DNA of 50,536 nt, taken from positions 1 through 50,536 of the forward strand of contig NZ_LGED01000255.1 in the NCBI RefSeq assembly GCF_001280085.1, in the 5' to 3' direction. The stretch is from Saccharothrix sp. NRRL B-16348 (GTDB taxonomy: Bacteria > Actinomycetota > Actinomycetes > Mycobacteriales > Pseudonocardiaceae). Shown in pieces: positions 9,696 to 17,451 of this stretch. Both the position numbers and the translations under genes were made by a program. The notes under the pieces were generated by a model. The model was not told where the DNA came from. It searched no databases and worked only from the letters and a program-made list of their open reading frames with translations. How positions within the stretch are numbered: the first letter of the stretch is position 1; each line of letters starts with the position of its first letter.

Positions 9696-9707
9696 GTGAG
9701 CGCTAAC
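9696..9707. promoter_or_regulatory. LacI-type operator 1
   Basis: GTGAGCGCTAAC, one mismatch from the palindrome GTTAGCGCTAAC found at 9933. The central AGCGCT with flanking TTA/TAA is characteristic of LacI-family sugar regulators. It lies about 110 bases upstream of the GH43 start, on the promoter side of the operon. Confidence 0.6.
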
Positions 9708-9932
9708 ATCCTGCGCCGAAAGACGGCCTTCGGAGGGACCGCAGTAAGACCACGATGCGCAGGACCGCCCGCCACGGGCCACAGGCTTGGTCGGGTCGAC
9801 AACGAAACTCGCTGGCACCATGCCTGCCTACTCCCCTGCGTCCTTGCAGTAGCAGCCTTGGTCGATAGAGGGTCGGTTCGCGGCCATCGCGGACATCCAC
9901 CACGCGGGATACGACGCGGTAGACGCCCGATT

Positions 9933-9944
9933 GTTAGCGCTAAC
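9933..9944. promoter_or_regulatory. LacI-type operator 2, perfect palindrome
   Basis: GTTAGCGCTAAC is a perfect 12-bp palindrome, 226 bases from operator 1. Two copies in one intergenic region suggest looping or co-operative repression of the glycosidase operon. No lacI gene is within the window near it. Confidence 0.65.
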
Positions 9945-10096
9945 GTAGGGCGGGTGGCTATATGGAAACATGGCGGCAACTAGGACGTCAATGGGTGCGC
10001 CCGCCGTTACCTGTGGTAACAGGTGAAGCCCAACTACCTCGCGCGCTGTTGATCCGGTCGACGTGGGCGGGCAGCTAGCGGTACGCGTGTGGGAGC

Positions 10097-10125
10097 CAGA
10101 ACTCTGCACCTGGTGCCGAGCTGCG
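10097..10125 (+). repeat. IS-end relic, copy 1
   Basis: CAGAACTCTGCAC followed by GAGCTGCG after a short variable segment. Nearly the same string occurs at 20624-20653 just before a transposase N-terminal relic, in the same orientation. Inference: this is an isolated end of the same IS family. Confidence 0.5.
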
Positions 10126-10355
10126 GACCCGCCGCCGAAGGAGCCCCGCCACCGGATCGGGTATCGGTTCCAGAGTGGTCACCAGAACTCACGCGAAGAT
10201 GCTCTGGAACGAGGCCGCAATCACGCAGTGCGGAGTGCGAGGTCATCTTGCGAGGGGCCGGCAGGTGCGCGCGAGTCACGCAACCCCTGATAGGGCATAG
10301 TGTCCTGCGGTGTCATCGGCTGATGTCGCCTACCTTGGGGAGAAGGTGGTCAGAA

Positions 10356-11498
10356 GTGACGCCGCGCTCACGTGTCCGATGGGCCCGGGCCGCCATGTTG
10401 ATTGCACTGACCGGGGGAACGTTCGCGGTGTCCGCGACACCCTTGGCAGGCGCCCCGGCACCCATCAGCATCCTGAGCGTGTCAGCCGAGAACGTGAAGC
10501 CGGGCGACAAGGTTCACGTTCAGTTCCGCGTCACGAACAACGGGAGTGGGGCGGACACGGCCATCGTGGTGGTCGGTGGCGGCCTGCAATGCACCACCGG
10601 GTGTCGGGCGGAGCCGAACCTCAAACCCGGCCAGAGCCAGGACTTCCAGGCCACCGTCGTCGCGCCCGAGGTGAACGCGGGCGAGACCCTCGGTGTCAAC
10701 ATCTCGGTCGCCGTGCGGCTCGGCGGGCAGAACAGCTCCGACTACAGGATGGTCTACATCCACGGCGCGGGCGCAACGCAACCCGATGCGGATACGCCGT
10801 CGCCCGAGGTGGACAAGCCGTCGCCCGAGGTGGCCGGGGTGTCTGGCTGGGTCCGCGACCCCAGCGGCAAGGCGATCGGCGGCGTGGCTCTGACCGTCCA
10901 GGACAGCGCCGGGCACGAGTACCGCACGACCAGCGACCAGAACGGCCGGTTCTCGATCAAGTCAGGTGCTGGCAAGCCGATCGCCGAGGGCCAGATCACG
11001 GTCGACGCGGCCCTGGACGGCTATCGCGCCACCCGCGCGACCGCACGGGGCTCCGCAGGTGAAACCGCGAGCGTGGAACTGACCTTGGCCGCCGTAGCCG
11101 CCCCGTCCGAGACGCTGCCGTCGCCCACTGCAACGACGGCAGCGGACGAGACTCCCGAGTCGCAGATCAGCGCAGCCGCAGCGCCACTCCCCGCCCTGGA
11201 AGCCGGCAGCGACGAGGGCAGCGGTTCGTTGCCGTTCATCCTGGGCGGCCTGCTGGTCGCCGCCGGCCTCGGCGCACTGGCCCTGATCGTGAACCGCCGC
11301 CGGAACAGGCCGGACGGGCCGGCTCCGCACGCGGCGACTCAGCTGGCGGTGCCGGCCGGGGCGGACATGAGCGACGCACCGACTGCGGTGCTGTACACGA
11401 AACCGACGGCCGACGGGTTCCCCGGCCCGTACAGCGGGCCCACTCAGGGCGGCAACCAGCAGCGCAGCGACGACCCATACGGCGGGCCGGGCTTCTAA
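10356..11498 (+). CDS. Secreted, membrane-anchored protein with carboxypeptidase-regulatory-like domain
   Basis: GTG 10356 begins a signal peptide (WARAAMLIALTGGTFAVSA, cleavage near GAPAP). An in-frame ATG at 10323 is an alternative; AAGGTGG and GGGGAG lie upstream of the GTG. Residues 30-130 form a beta-sandwich typical of CARDB-type extracellular domains (ENVKPGDKVHVQFRVTNNG). Then come a Pro/Glu linker with a repeated SPEVDKPSPEV, a CarboxypepD_reg-like domain (VSGWVRDPSGKAIGGVALTV) and a Ser/Thr/Ala stalk. One transmembrane helix follows (LPFILGGLLVAAGLGALALI) with a basic, Gly/Pro-rich cytoplasmic tail. It is probably a surface adhesin or scaffold. Not in an operon. Confidence 0.75.
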   Translation: MTPRSRVRWARAAMLIALTGGTFAVSATPLAGAPAPISILSVSAENVKPGDKVHVQFRVTNNGSGADTAIVVVGGGLQCTTGCRAEPNLKPGQSQDFQATVVAPEVNAGETLGVNISVAVRLGGQNSSDYRMVYIHGAGATQPDADTPSPEVDKPSPEVAGVSGWVRDPSGKAIGGVALTVQDSAGHEYRTTSDQNGRFSIKSGAGKPIAEGQITVDAALDGYRATRATARGSAGETASVELTLAAVAAPSETLPSPTATTAADETPESQISAAAAPLPALEAGSDEGSGSLPFILGGLLVAAGLGALALIVNRRRNRPDGPAPHAATQLAVPAGADMSDAPTAVLYTKPTADGFPGPYSGPTQGGNQQRSDDPYGGPGF

Positions 11499-11558
11499 TA
11501 CTTCAGCCGTACCTGGGGATCCTGATCGTCATCGCGCCGGAGTGACGGCCTGAGGTGG

Positions 11559-11577
11559 ACCCGCGCGGGTTTCTCTT
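11559..11577. terminator. Possible bidirectional terminator
   Basis: The palindrome ACCCGCGCGGGT followed by TTCTCTT lies between the converging 3' ends at 11498 and 11577. The stem is short and has no proper loop, so the call is weak. Confidence 0.35.
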
Positions 11578-12116
11578 CAGCCTGACGGTTGTTGGTCGAG
11601 CAGCCCGACGGGGTCGGTGCTGTAGGCGACCATCCAGCTGGGGTCGATGCGATACCAGACGTTCTCGTCCCAGAACGGGTCGTCGCTGTCGCCGTCGTAG
11701 TGGTTGACGAGGTAGTCGCGGATTGCCGGCCAAGTCGGGTCGCTGCTCGTCCCCTCGGGGTTCAGCGGAACGGCGTGCCCGTGCGTGAAGATGCCGAGCT
11801 GCTCGCCGCGCATGAACGTCGCGCTGATGCCGGGCCGCGCCGCGAGATGACGGGCTTTAGCGGCCTGGCGGTGGGTGCCGACGATCCAGCGGCCGTGCAG
11901 GAAATGCCCGTCGGCGCCGCTGATGCGTGGCTCACCGCGCCGGGTGACTGTGGCGATGGCCAGGGTGCACATGCCTTGGCAGACTCTGACGACCTGCTCC
12001 GCGTCCAAGGTGCTTTCACCTGGCCGGATGATCGATTTGAGGTGGCTGCTGGAGCCGGCCAAAGACGTGTCGAGCAGGACTTGGAGGCTGTGGAGCTCGT
12101 CGGGAGTTTCGAACAC
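11577..12116 (-). CDS. Pyridoxamine 5'-phosphate oxidase-fold protein
   Basis: 179 residues from ATG 12116. It shows the split beta-barrel pattern of the PPOX/FMN- or F420-binding superfamily: CTLAIATVTRRGEPRISGAD, then FLHGRWIVGTHRQAAKARHL, and RPGISATFMRGEQLGIFTHG. The C-terminus carries a charged acidic segment ending in DENVWYRIDPSWMVAYSTD, typical of the actinobacterial small flavin/deazaflavin reductases. It is cytoplasmic and has no operon partner on its strand. The substrate cannot be assigned. Confidence 0.75.
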   Translation of the reverse strand: MFETPDELHSLQVLLDTSLAGSSSHLKSIIRPGESTLDAEQVVRVCQGMCTLAIATVTRRGEPRISGADGHFLHGRWIVGTHRQAAKARHLAARPGISATFMRGEQLGIFTHGHAVPLNPEGTSSDPTWPAIRDYLVNHYDGDSDDPFWDENVWYRIDPSWMVAYSTDPVGLLDQQPSG

Positions 12117-12261
12117 TCGGCCAGTTAATCAGCTCCCACCGACAGTGTCGGCTCAGTGCGCAATCGCCGACCGGGCGTGGGCGAGTCGGAAGCTGAGGGA
12201 GCGCGCGGCGGTGGTGTCGCTGTAGCGCTTGGCGAAGGATGGTCGGGCGCCGGGCGGGCAG

Positions 12262-12777
12262 TCACGCGTCCTGCGGCCTGCGGAGTGGCTCGCTGTCGAG
12301 GCCGGCTGCCAGGGTCGCCGGTGATGCGGTGCGGCGTGGCCAGGTCCAGGCGGAGCGCAGGATGAAGGCCAGGAGCAGCACCTCGAGTCCGATGGAGAGG
12401 CCGTAGAAGTACGAGTAGGTCCAAGACTCCCCTACCGCGTTGAACACCGTGACGGGGATGTAGAGCGTTGCGATGACGAGGTTGGTGGTGCGGTTGACAC
12501 GGGCGGGCAGTGTCGCGGAGAGCAGGATCATGAGGATCGGGATGGCCATGAGCGTGAGCGCGATGGCGACGAAGGTCGGGCCGGCGTCGAACTCGTGGAC
12601 GATGCCGGCCAGGATGTCGTCGAGGAAGCCGGGCTTGTACAGGGCGAGGTAGTCGACGTAGATGTAGAGGAACATGAAGCTGGCCCATGCTGCTGCGAGC
12701 TTGGCCTGCACAGGCATGCGCAGATCTTCCAGCGTGCTCTGGGACGGCGGATTCTCCAGTGGGGTGCGCGTTCTCAT
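12262..12777 (-). CDS. DUF6326-like four-helix membrane protein
   Basis: Start ATG 12777 is chosen because AAGGAG lies 7 bases upstream and the preceding in-frame residues are low-complexity. The 171-residue protein has a hydrophilic N-terminus, LEDLRMPVQAKLAAAWASFM, then four hydrophobic helices (FLYIYVDYLALY, FVAIALTLMAIPILMILL, NLVIATLYIPVTVFNAV, GLSIGLEVLLLAFIL). This arrangement matches DUF6326 membrane proteins. Its function is unknown. Monocistronic. Confidence 0.75.
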   Translation of the reverse strand: MRTRTPLENPPSQSTLEDLRMPVQAKLAAAWASFMFLYIYVDYLALYKPGFLDDILAGIVHEFDAGPTFVAIALTLMAIPILMILLSATLPARVNRTTNLVIATLYIPVTVFNAVGESWTYSYFYGLSIGLEVLLLAFILRSAWTWPRRTASPATLAAGLDSEPLRRPQDA

Positions 12778-12938
12778 CACGATGCTCCTTGGCTTGATCG
12801 GGTGGGTGCTTCCACCTTCACGGATGCCGACGGCGGGCACATCAGCCCCGGAGACTGCTTCGACCTGGCCGTTGGCACAGCCGAGCTCTTGTACTTTCGG
12901 CGGATACACCGAGCACGCGGGCTGCCTAGGCTGATCGG

Positions 12939-13150
12939 ATGGCCACCAACGCACTCCGCTCGCCGTGGGCCGAACCTCGACCCACGAACGCCCCGGGCCG
13001 GAGGCCACGGGACTGGGCCTTGGTCGCCGTACTGATCTGCTGTTCCCTGGTGGAAGTGGTGCTACGCCAGGACCTGGCGCCACGCCCGCTGCTGCTACTC
13101 GCCGTGCTCGCGGTCCTCGGCCCGGCGCTGATCCTGGCCTACGCCCTGTT
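12939..13150 (+). pseudogene. Sensor histidine kinase N-terminus, cut by IS
   Basis: From ATG 12939, about 70 residues resemble the start of NarL-type sensor kinases: PRDWALVAVLICCSLVEVVL, RQDLAPRPLLLLAVLAVLGP, i.e. the first membrane helices. At ALFRWGIDPAPRR the frame passes directly into transposase sequence. The rest of the kinase and its response regulator are absent downstream, so this is an IS-truncated remnant. Confidence 0.6.
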
Positions 13151-13790
13151 CCGGTGGGGCATCGACCCGGCACCACGCCGTGGTGGCCCGGCCTGGCGGG
13201 AGTTACTCACCGCCCCGGCCCAGGGCATCGTCGCGGCGGACTTCCTCCACCGCGACACCGTGCTCGGCAGGCGCCTGTACGCACTGGCGTTCCTCGAACA
13301 CGGCACCCGTCGCCTGCACATCACCGGCGTCACCACCCACCCGACACAGGCATGGACCACGTAGCAGGCCAGGAACCTCGCCTCCGACCTCGGACACCGG
13401 ACGGAGTCCCTGCGCTTCCTGCTCCGTGACCGCGACGACAAGTACAGCCAGACGTTCGACGCCATCTTCCAGAGCGGACGACCTGCGCGTGATCAAGAGC
13501 GCGCCGCAGGCACCCCGGATGAACGTCCACTGCGAACGGGTCATCGGCACCATCAGACGCGAACTCCTCGACCGCATCCTGATCACCGGCGGATCCCACG
13601 CACGACAAGTCCTCAAGAACTACGAAGACCACTACAACCACACCGACCCCACCAGGCCCGCGACCAACTACCACCCGAAGCCCGGCAGCACCCCGCCGCA
13701 GTACACGACCTCGACACCCGCAGACCGCGCCGCACCCGCATCCTCGGCGGCCTCATCAACGAGTACAGACAGGTCGCTTGGCCAGCAGTG
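13151..13790 (+). mobile_element. Transposase relic (integrase-core IS), C-terminal two thirds
   Basis: Three frames together give the catalytic part of a DDE integrase-core transposase: GIDPAPRRGGPAWRELL, VAADFLHRDTVLGRRLYALA, HGTRRLHITGVTTHP; then SLRFLLRDRDDKYSQTFDA; then MNVHCERVIGTIRRELLDRI; finally RILGGLINEYRQVA. A TAG at 13362-13364 sits at AWTT-stop-QARNL, where relatives have Gln. A frameshift occurs near 13475 and another near the end. The element is dead and has no N-terminal part here; a matching N-terminal relic lies at 20.7 kb. Confidence 0.75.
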
Positions 13791-13863
13791 ATGACTTTCG
13801 AGCGGCACAGGGTTGGTCCGGCTGGCTGTCGCTTCGGTGTGGCGAACGGGGCAGGCTGTACCG

Positions 13864-14910
13864 ATGGACGTGTCACCGGCGATACCCGGGATCGTGTCGG
13901 CGACGCCTCTGGGCGGCAGCGTGGCGGCCGGGCTCGTCATGCCGGCGGTGATAACGGCTCCGTTCACGATGGTGCTGGCGCTTGCCGTGTGGGGATTCTT
14001 CGGGGCTACGGCCGTCTGGTACACGGTGCTTGTGCTGGCGGGCATGCTGGTCGTGCTCGGGCTGGTGCTGTCGGTGTTCCTGGTCGTCCACGAGTTCGGC
14101 TCGGTCCACTGGGTCGCGCTGCGCCCACGGGAGGCTCCGGAGTTTCTTCTGGTCAAGCGGATTTTCGGGGAAACTCGGGTGCCGATGGGGGAAGTGCGAC
14201 GGGTCACCGTGCTCCACCGCGTGAAGATGGGAAAACCGAACGGGGTCGACGTCGTCTTCCACACCGCGACCGGGGAGATCAACTGCCCGAGGGTGGACGA
14301 CACGGCGAACCTCGCAGAGTGGCTTCGGGACGTGCTCGTGGGCGTCGAGGTCGAACGCACGCGGACCGTCGACCGGCTCCATCCGACGAGGGACCAGTGG
14401 TGGCCGTATGCCAGGGTCGCCGCCGAGTGGGGTGTGCCGGTCGAGGCCGTGGGCGCGCTCATCGACCATCTCGGCGTCCGCAGTCACTTCCTCATACCCC
14501 GTGTCGGGGCCATGCACGGGGTCAACCAGGGCGTGAATCTGTACGACCCGGATGACGTCCGGGAGATCACCGATCAGCTCGCGCAACCGTCGGCGGAACG
14601 CAGGGTCGCCGCGTTGATGCTCCAGCGGCTGACCAGCCTGGCGGAGAACGCCGCGGAGGACAAGTCGTCCGAGGTGCTCGGCGAGGTGATGCCGGATGCC
14701 GAGCTCGCTCGCCGGTATCGAGCCGCGCTGGCCCTGACCTCGCTCGAGGAACCCGACGCTTACGTGGCTCATGCACAGTATTCGCTCTGCCAGGCTGTGC
14801 GCGGGGAGCCACTACCGCCGGAGGGCGCCGAGGTGCCCTCCGATTTCGCAACGGTTCTCGCCGAGACGCTGGCGACAGCGCCCGTCCTGAGGACCACGAG
14901 ACTTGGCTGA
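13864..14910 (+). CDS. Membrane protein of unknown function, 348 aa
   Basis: From ATG 13864 (MDVSPAIPGIV). Two adjacent hydrophobic helices at about residues 22-77 (LVMPAVITAPFTMVLALAVW and VLVLAGMLVVLGLVLSVFLV) are followed by a large soluble part. That part starts with a PH-like stretch (VKRIFGETRVPMGEVRRVTV, KPNGVDVVFHTATGEI) and ends with a helical region rich in Ala and Glu. The fold suggests a membrane-attached bacterial PH-type module, which is inference. The upstream in-frame extension to 13813 overlaps IS relic DNA and is not used. No operon partners. Confidence 0.65.
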   Translation: MDVSPAIPGIVSATPLGGSVAAGLVMPAVITAPFTMVLALAVWGFFGATAVWYTVLVLAGMLVVLGLVLSVFLVVHEFGSVHWVALRPREAPEFLLVKRIFGETRVPMGEVRRVTVLHRVKMGKPNGVDVVFHTATGEINCPRVDDTANLAEWLRDVLVGVEVERTRTVDRLHPTRDQWWPYARVAAEWGVPVEAVGALIDHLGVRSHFLIPRVGAMHGVNQGVNLYDPDDVREITDQLAQPSAERRVAALMLQRLTSLAENAAEDKSSEVLGEVMPDAELARRYRAALALTSLEEPDAYVAHAQYSLCQAVRGEPLPPEGAEVPSDFATVLAETLATAPVLRTTRLG

Positions 14911-15168
14911 AGCCCCCCGACTCTGACACCCCGATGACAAGCCGTCCGCGGTGAATCGGCACGAACTCCGCCGCGCCAGACCGCGGTGGTGCGGCCCTCG
15001 CGCTGCTCCCGGTGCTGCGGCAGCAGATCGGCCCCGATGGCGCGCGTCAGCCCGATCGCAGCCGCCTCCAGCTCCCAGCACTCGGCCGACCCGAAGGTGA
15101 CAACGAGCGGGACAGGCGGACCCAGGCAGTTGACCGCGCGATCGCCTGCGGCCACCCGAGCCCAGCGT

Positions 15169-16965
15169 TCAGAGCTCGACCGTCGGTGCGGGTGCGCGTC
15201 CCGTGCCGGTGTGGCGGGGTGCGGGCCAGGAGGCGAGGTCCGCCGGGTCGGTCGGGGCGGTGGGGCACAGGACGTAGTGGCGTGGGGTGAGGACCGCCGG
15301 GTGGTCGGGAAGTGCGGCCATGCAGCGGGCGTGGGCCTGTTCAGGGGTGCTGACGTGGTCCGTGATGGTCACGTAGGCCACCAAGGGGTGACCGTTGGCT
15401 TCGGCGAAGACCCGGGTGACGGCCGGGGCCAGGGCGTCGTCCAAGAGGGACTGGACCTGGCGCAGGTCGACCCGGCACGAGTCGAGCAGCAGCCAGTTCG
15501 CCGAGCGCTCGGCTGTCGGCAGCCCGATGAGGTCGTGCATCCGCGCGGTGGTCAGGTCTTCGTGTGCCGCGGCCACCAGGACGCGTTCGAACGCCAGCAG
15601 CAGTGACTCCGCTTCCTGACGCGGGACCACGCCGTCGTCCTCGACCCACAGGTCGAGCACCAGCCGCTCGTCGAGTTGGTTGAGGTTGAAGCGGACCGGT
15701 TTCGCGTTGCGCTGCACCGGACGCCAGCGCAGCTCGGTGTGGGCGAGTGCGGCCCGGAGTTCGTCGGTGCCGGGCAAGACGCCGGGCGAGGTACCGGGAC
15801 CGGGCTCGGGGGCGAGGTTGTTGAACAGCGGTTCGTAGCGGAACAGCAGGCCGCGTTCGTGGGCTATCCGCTCGTCCAGCCGGGCTCGTTCGGCCGCGTC
15901 GTACCGGGCGTGCCTGCTGGCCTCCAGGACCGTGGTCCACGTGTGCGCGACCAGCGCGTCGAAGTCGCGCCCGGCGACGCCGACGGAGGCGATCGTGCCC
16001 TGGGCCAGCGAGCCGACGTAGTCGAGCAGGTGGCGGTCGAAGCGGTTGCCCGACATCAGGGGCAGCACGATCTCCTCGTCGCCGGTGCGGTGGGCCAGCA
16101 CGGCGCAGATCGCGGCCAGCACGACGCTCTGCCGGCTGGCGCGGGTGCGGGCCGCCACCCGGCGCACCGCCGTGGCGGCGGCCGGTGAGGACAGCTCCAC
16201 GGCCAGCGGATCGCCGCCGGGGCTGGTGTCGGGCATGTGGTAGAGCAGGCGGGGGATCTTCGAGGTCTGGCGCTGGAGGTAGACCTGCGCCGCCCGCGCC
16301 CGGCGCCGCTCGGCGGGGGTCGCCTCCAGTCGCGCCTGGTCCAGTGGCTGGTGGCGGGGTGTGCCGACGTGCCGGCGGGAGGTGTCGCCGACCAGTTCGG
16401 CGAACTCTCGCCGCAGGACCTCGATCGCGCCGTGGTCGACCGCCATGTGCGAGAACGCGCCCGCGCACGCGATGACCCTGCCGTCCTCGTCGGGAGAGAC
16501 CGCGACCACGACCCGCATCGCGGGCCGATCCGGGTCGGGGTTGTCGCGCAGCAGGCGGAGGAGCGTCCCGGCCACCGACGTGCGGTCGCGCGGACCCCAC
16601 CGGCCCTGACCGAGCACGCAGACCTCGAGCGGGAGCGTGCCGGACGCCGCGACCAACTGCCGCTTCTCCTCGCCGAGGTCGTAGGAGGTGCGCAGCGCCT
16701 CGTGCCGCGCGCCCAGCACCGCGATGGTCTCGACCACGTCGTCCACCGAGGCGACGGCCGGCACCGGGAGCTCGACGCAGAGCACCGAGTAGAAGTGGTC
16801 GGAGACCTGGCTCAGCCACTGCGCGATGTTGACCTGACCGAGGGTGAGCGGCCCCTCGGCCTCCCGCGAGCCGGTGACGGGTACCTGGATCGTGCGCTGC
16901 GGTGTCAGCCGCACCCGCTGCCGGCGGTGCTGCCCCGGGTCCGCCACGACGGTCACGGTTCTCAC
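15169..16965 (-). CDS. Free-standing condensation-domain protein (NRPS-like), variant HHxxxDG
   Basis: 598 residues from GTG 16965. The fold signatures of NRPS condensation domains are visible: LTLGQVNIAQWLSQVSDHF, an acceptor-half helix LGARHEALRTSY, the active-site loop FSHMAVDHGA, NLNQLDERL and later VEDDGVVPRQEAE. The canonical HHxxxDG is changed to S172-H173-M-A-V-D177-H178: the catalytic second His and the Asp are kept, while the first His and the Gly are not. The C-terminal 100 residues resemble an adenylation C-terminal fragment (AVTRVFAEANGHPLVAYVTI). No adenylation or carrier genes are nearby. The GTG overlaps the stop of a small upstream gene (GTGA). Acyl substrate unknown. Confidence 0.75.
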   Translation of the reverse strand: MRTVTVVADPGQHRRQRVRLTPQRTIQVPVTGSREAEGPLTLGQVNIAQWLSQVSDHFYSVLCVELPVPAVASVDDVVETIAVLGARHEALRTSYDLGEEKRQLVAASGTLPLEVCVLGQGRWGPRDRTSVAGTLLRLLRDNPDPDRPAMRVVVAVSPDEDGRVIACAGAFSHMAVDHGAIEVLRREFAELVGDTSRRHVGTPRHQPLDQARLEATPAERRRARAAQVYLQRQTSKIPRLLYHMPDTSPGGDPLAVELSSPAAATAVRRVAARTRASRQSVVLAAICAVLAHRTGDEEIVLPLMSGNRFDRHLLDYVGSLAQGTIASVGVAGRDFDALVAHTWTTVLEASRHARYDAAERARLDERIAHERGLLFRYEPLFNNLAPEPGPGTSPGVLPGTDELRAALAHTELRWRPVQRNAKPVRFNLNQLDERLVLDLWVEDDGVVPRQEAESLLLAFERVLVAAAHEDLTTARMHDLIGLPTAERSANWLLLDSCRVDLRQVQSLLDDALAPAVTRVFAEANGHPLVAYVTITDHVSTPEQAHARCMAALPDHPAVLTPRHYVLCPTAPTDPADLASWPAPRHTGTGRAPAPTVEL

Positions 16966-17180
16966 CCCGCCCGGTCGCGGGAGGCGGCGGCGAGGCGCGT
17001 GACCGATCCGACCCGGGAGGACGGGAGGGCGTGATCACCCGAGTGGACGGCGAGGTGGTGCCACGACGCTTCGTCGTGCACCACGAGGTCGGGCGTCGGC
17101 GGTGGCATGCGCCCCATCCTCCGTGCCGCCTTGGCCGCAGTCCATAGGGCGCGGCGAACGAGCGCGCCGTCCGGGAGCAA
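16962..17180 (-). CDS. Small protein coupled to the condensation-domain gene
   Basis: A 72-residue frame (LLPDGALVRRALWTAAKAAR, TPDLVVHDEASWHHLAVHSG) ends in TGA that overlaps the GTG of the downstream gene by four bases, a strong sign of translational coupling. The only in-frame start is TTG 17180. Just upstream, the adjacent frame from GTG 17259 reads VRQYSYRAFTDACQNAKVTV before shifting, so the real protein may be about 95 residues with a frameshift near 17200. Not recognised. It may be a partner or substrate peptide for the condensation domain, but this rests only on position. Confidence 0.4.
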   Translation of the reverse strand: MLPDGALVRRALWTAAKAARRMGRMPPPTPDLVVHDEASWHHLAVHSGDHALPSSRVGSVTRLAAASRDRAG

Positions 17181-17406
17181 CTCCGACCGCGCCCATGGGT
17201 ACGGTCACCTTGGCGTTCTGGCAGGCGTCGGTGAAGGCCCGGTAGCTGTACTGCCGCACGTGGACGAGGGGCGCTCGCCGGTTCGGGTGATCGGCTGGTG
17301 TCCCCGACCTACGGCGCGACTTCGCGGCCGATGCCCTCGGGTGCCTGACCGCGTGACGGGTCGGTACCGCGCCGCGACAACAGGCAGCGTCGTCGTCTCC
17401 GGTGGA

Positions 17407-17447
17407 CCGTTCCCAGGGCGGGGAGGCGTGCTCCGCCCCGGGAACGG
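17407..17447 (-). terminator. Hairpin terminator after the VIT-vWA gene
   Basis: CCGTTCCC with GGGCGGGGAG on one side pairs with CTCCGCCCC and GGGAACGG on the other (one bulged A). It lies five bases past the stop at 17452. Confidence 0.7.
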
Positions 17448-17451
17448 GAGG

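Larger units (their letters stand above)
9585..10355. other. Control region upstream of the glycosidase operon
   Basis: No convincing gene. It holds two LacI-type palindromes (9696-9707 and 9933-9944) and an IS-end relic at 10097-10125. The ORFs crossing it have no recognisable domain. Confidence 0.5.

Noticed and set aside
14911..15168. Minus-strand frame 14769-15155 as a gene
   Set aside because: Half of it is antisense to the membrane protein gene, and the rest has no start signal or known family.
15169..16965. Complete NRPS gene cluster
   Set aside because: No adenylation, carrier or thioesterase gene lies within 10 kb on either side.
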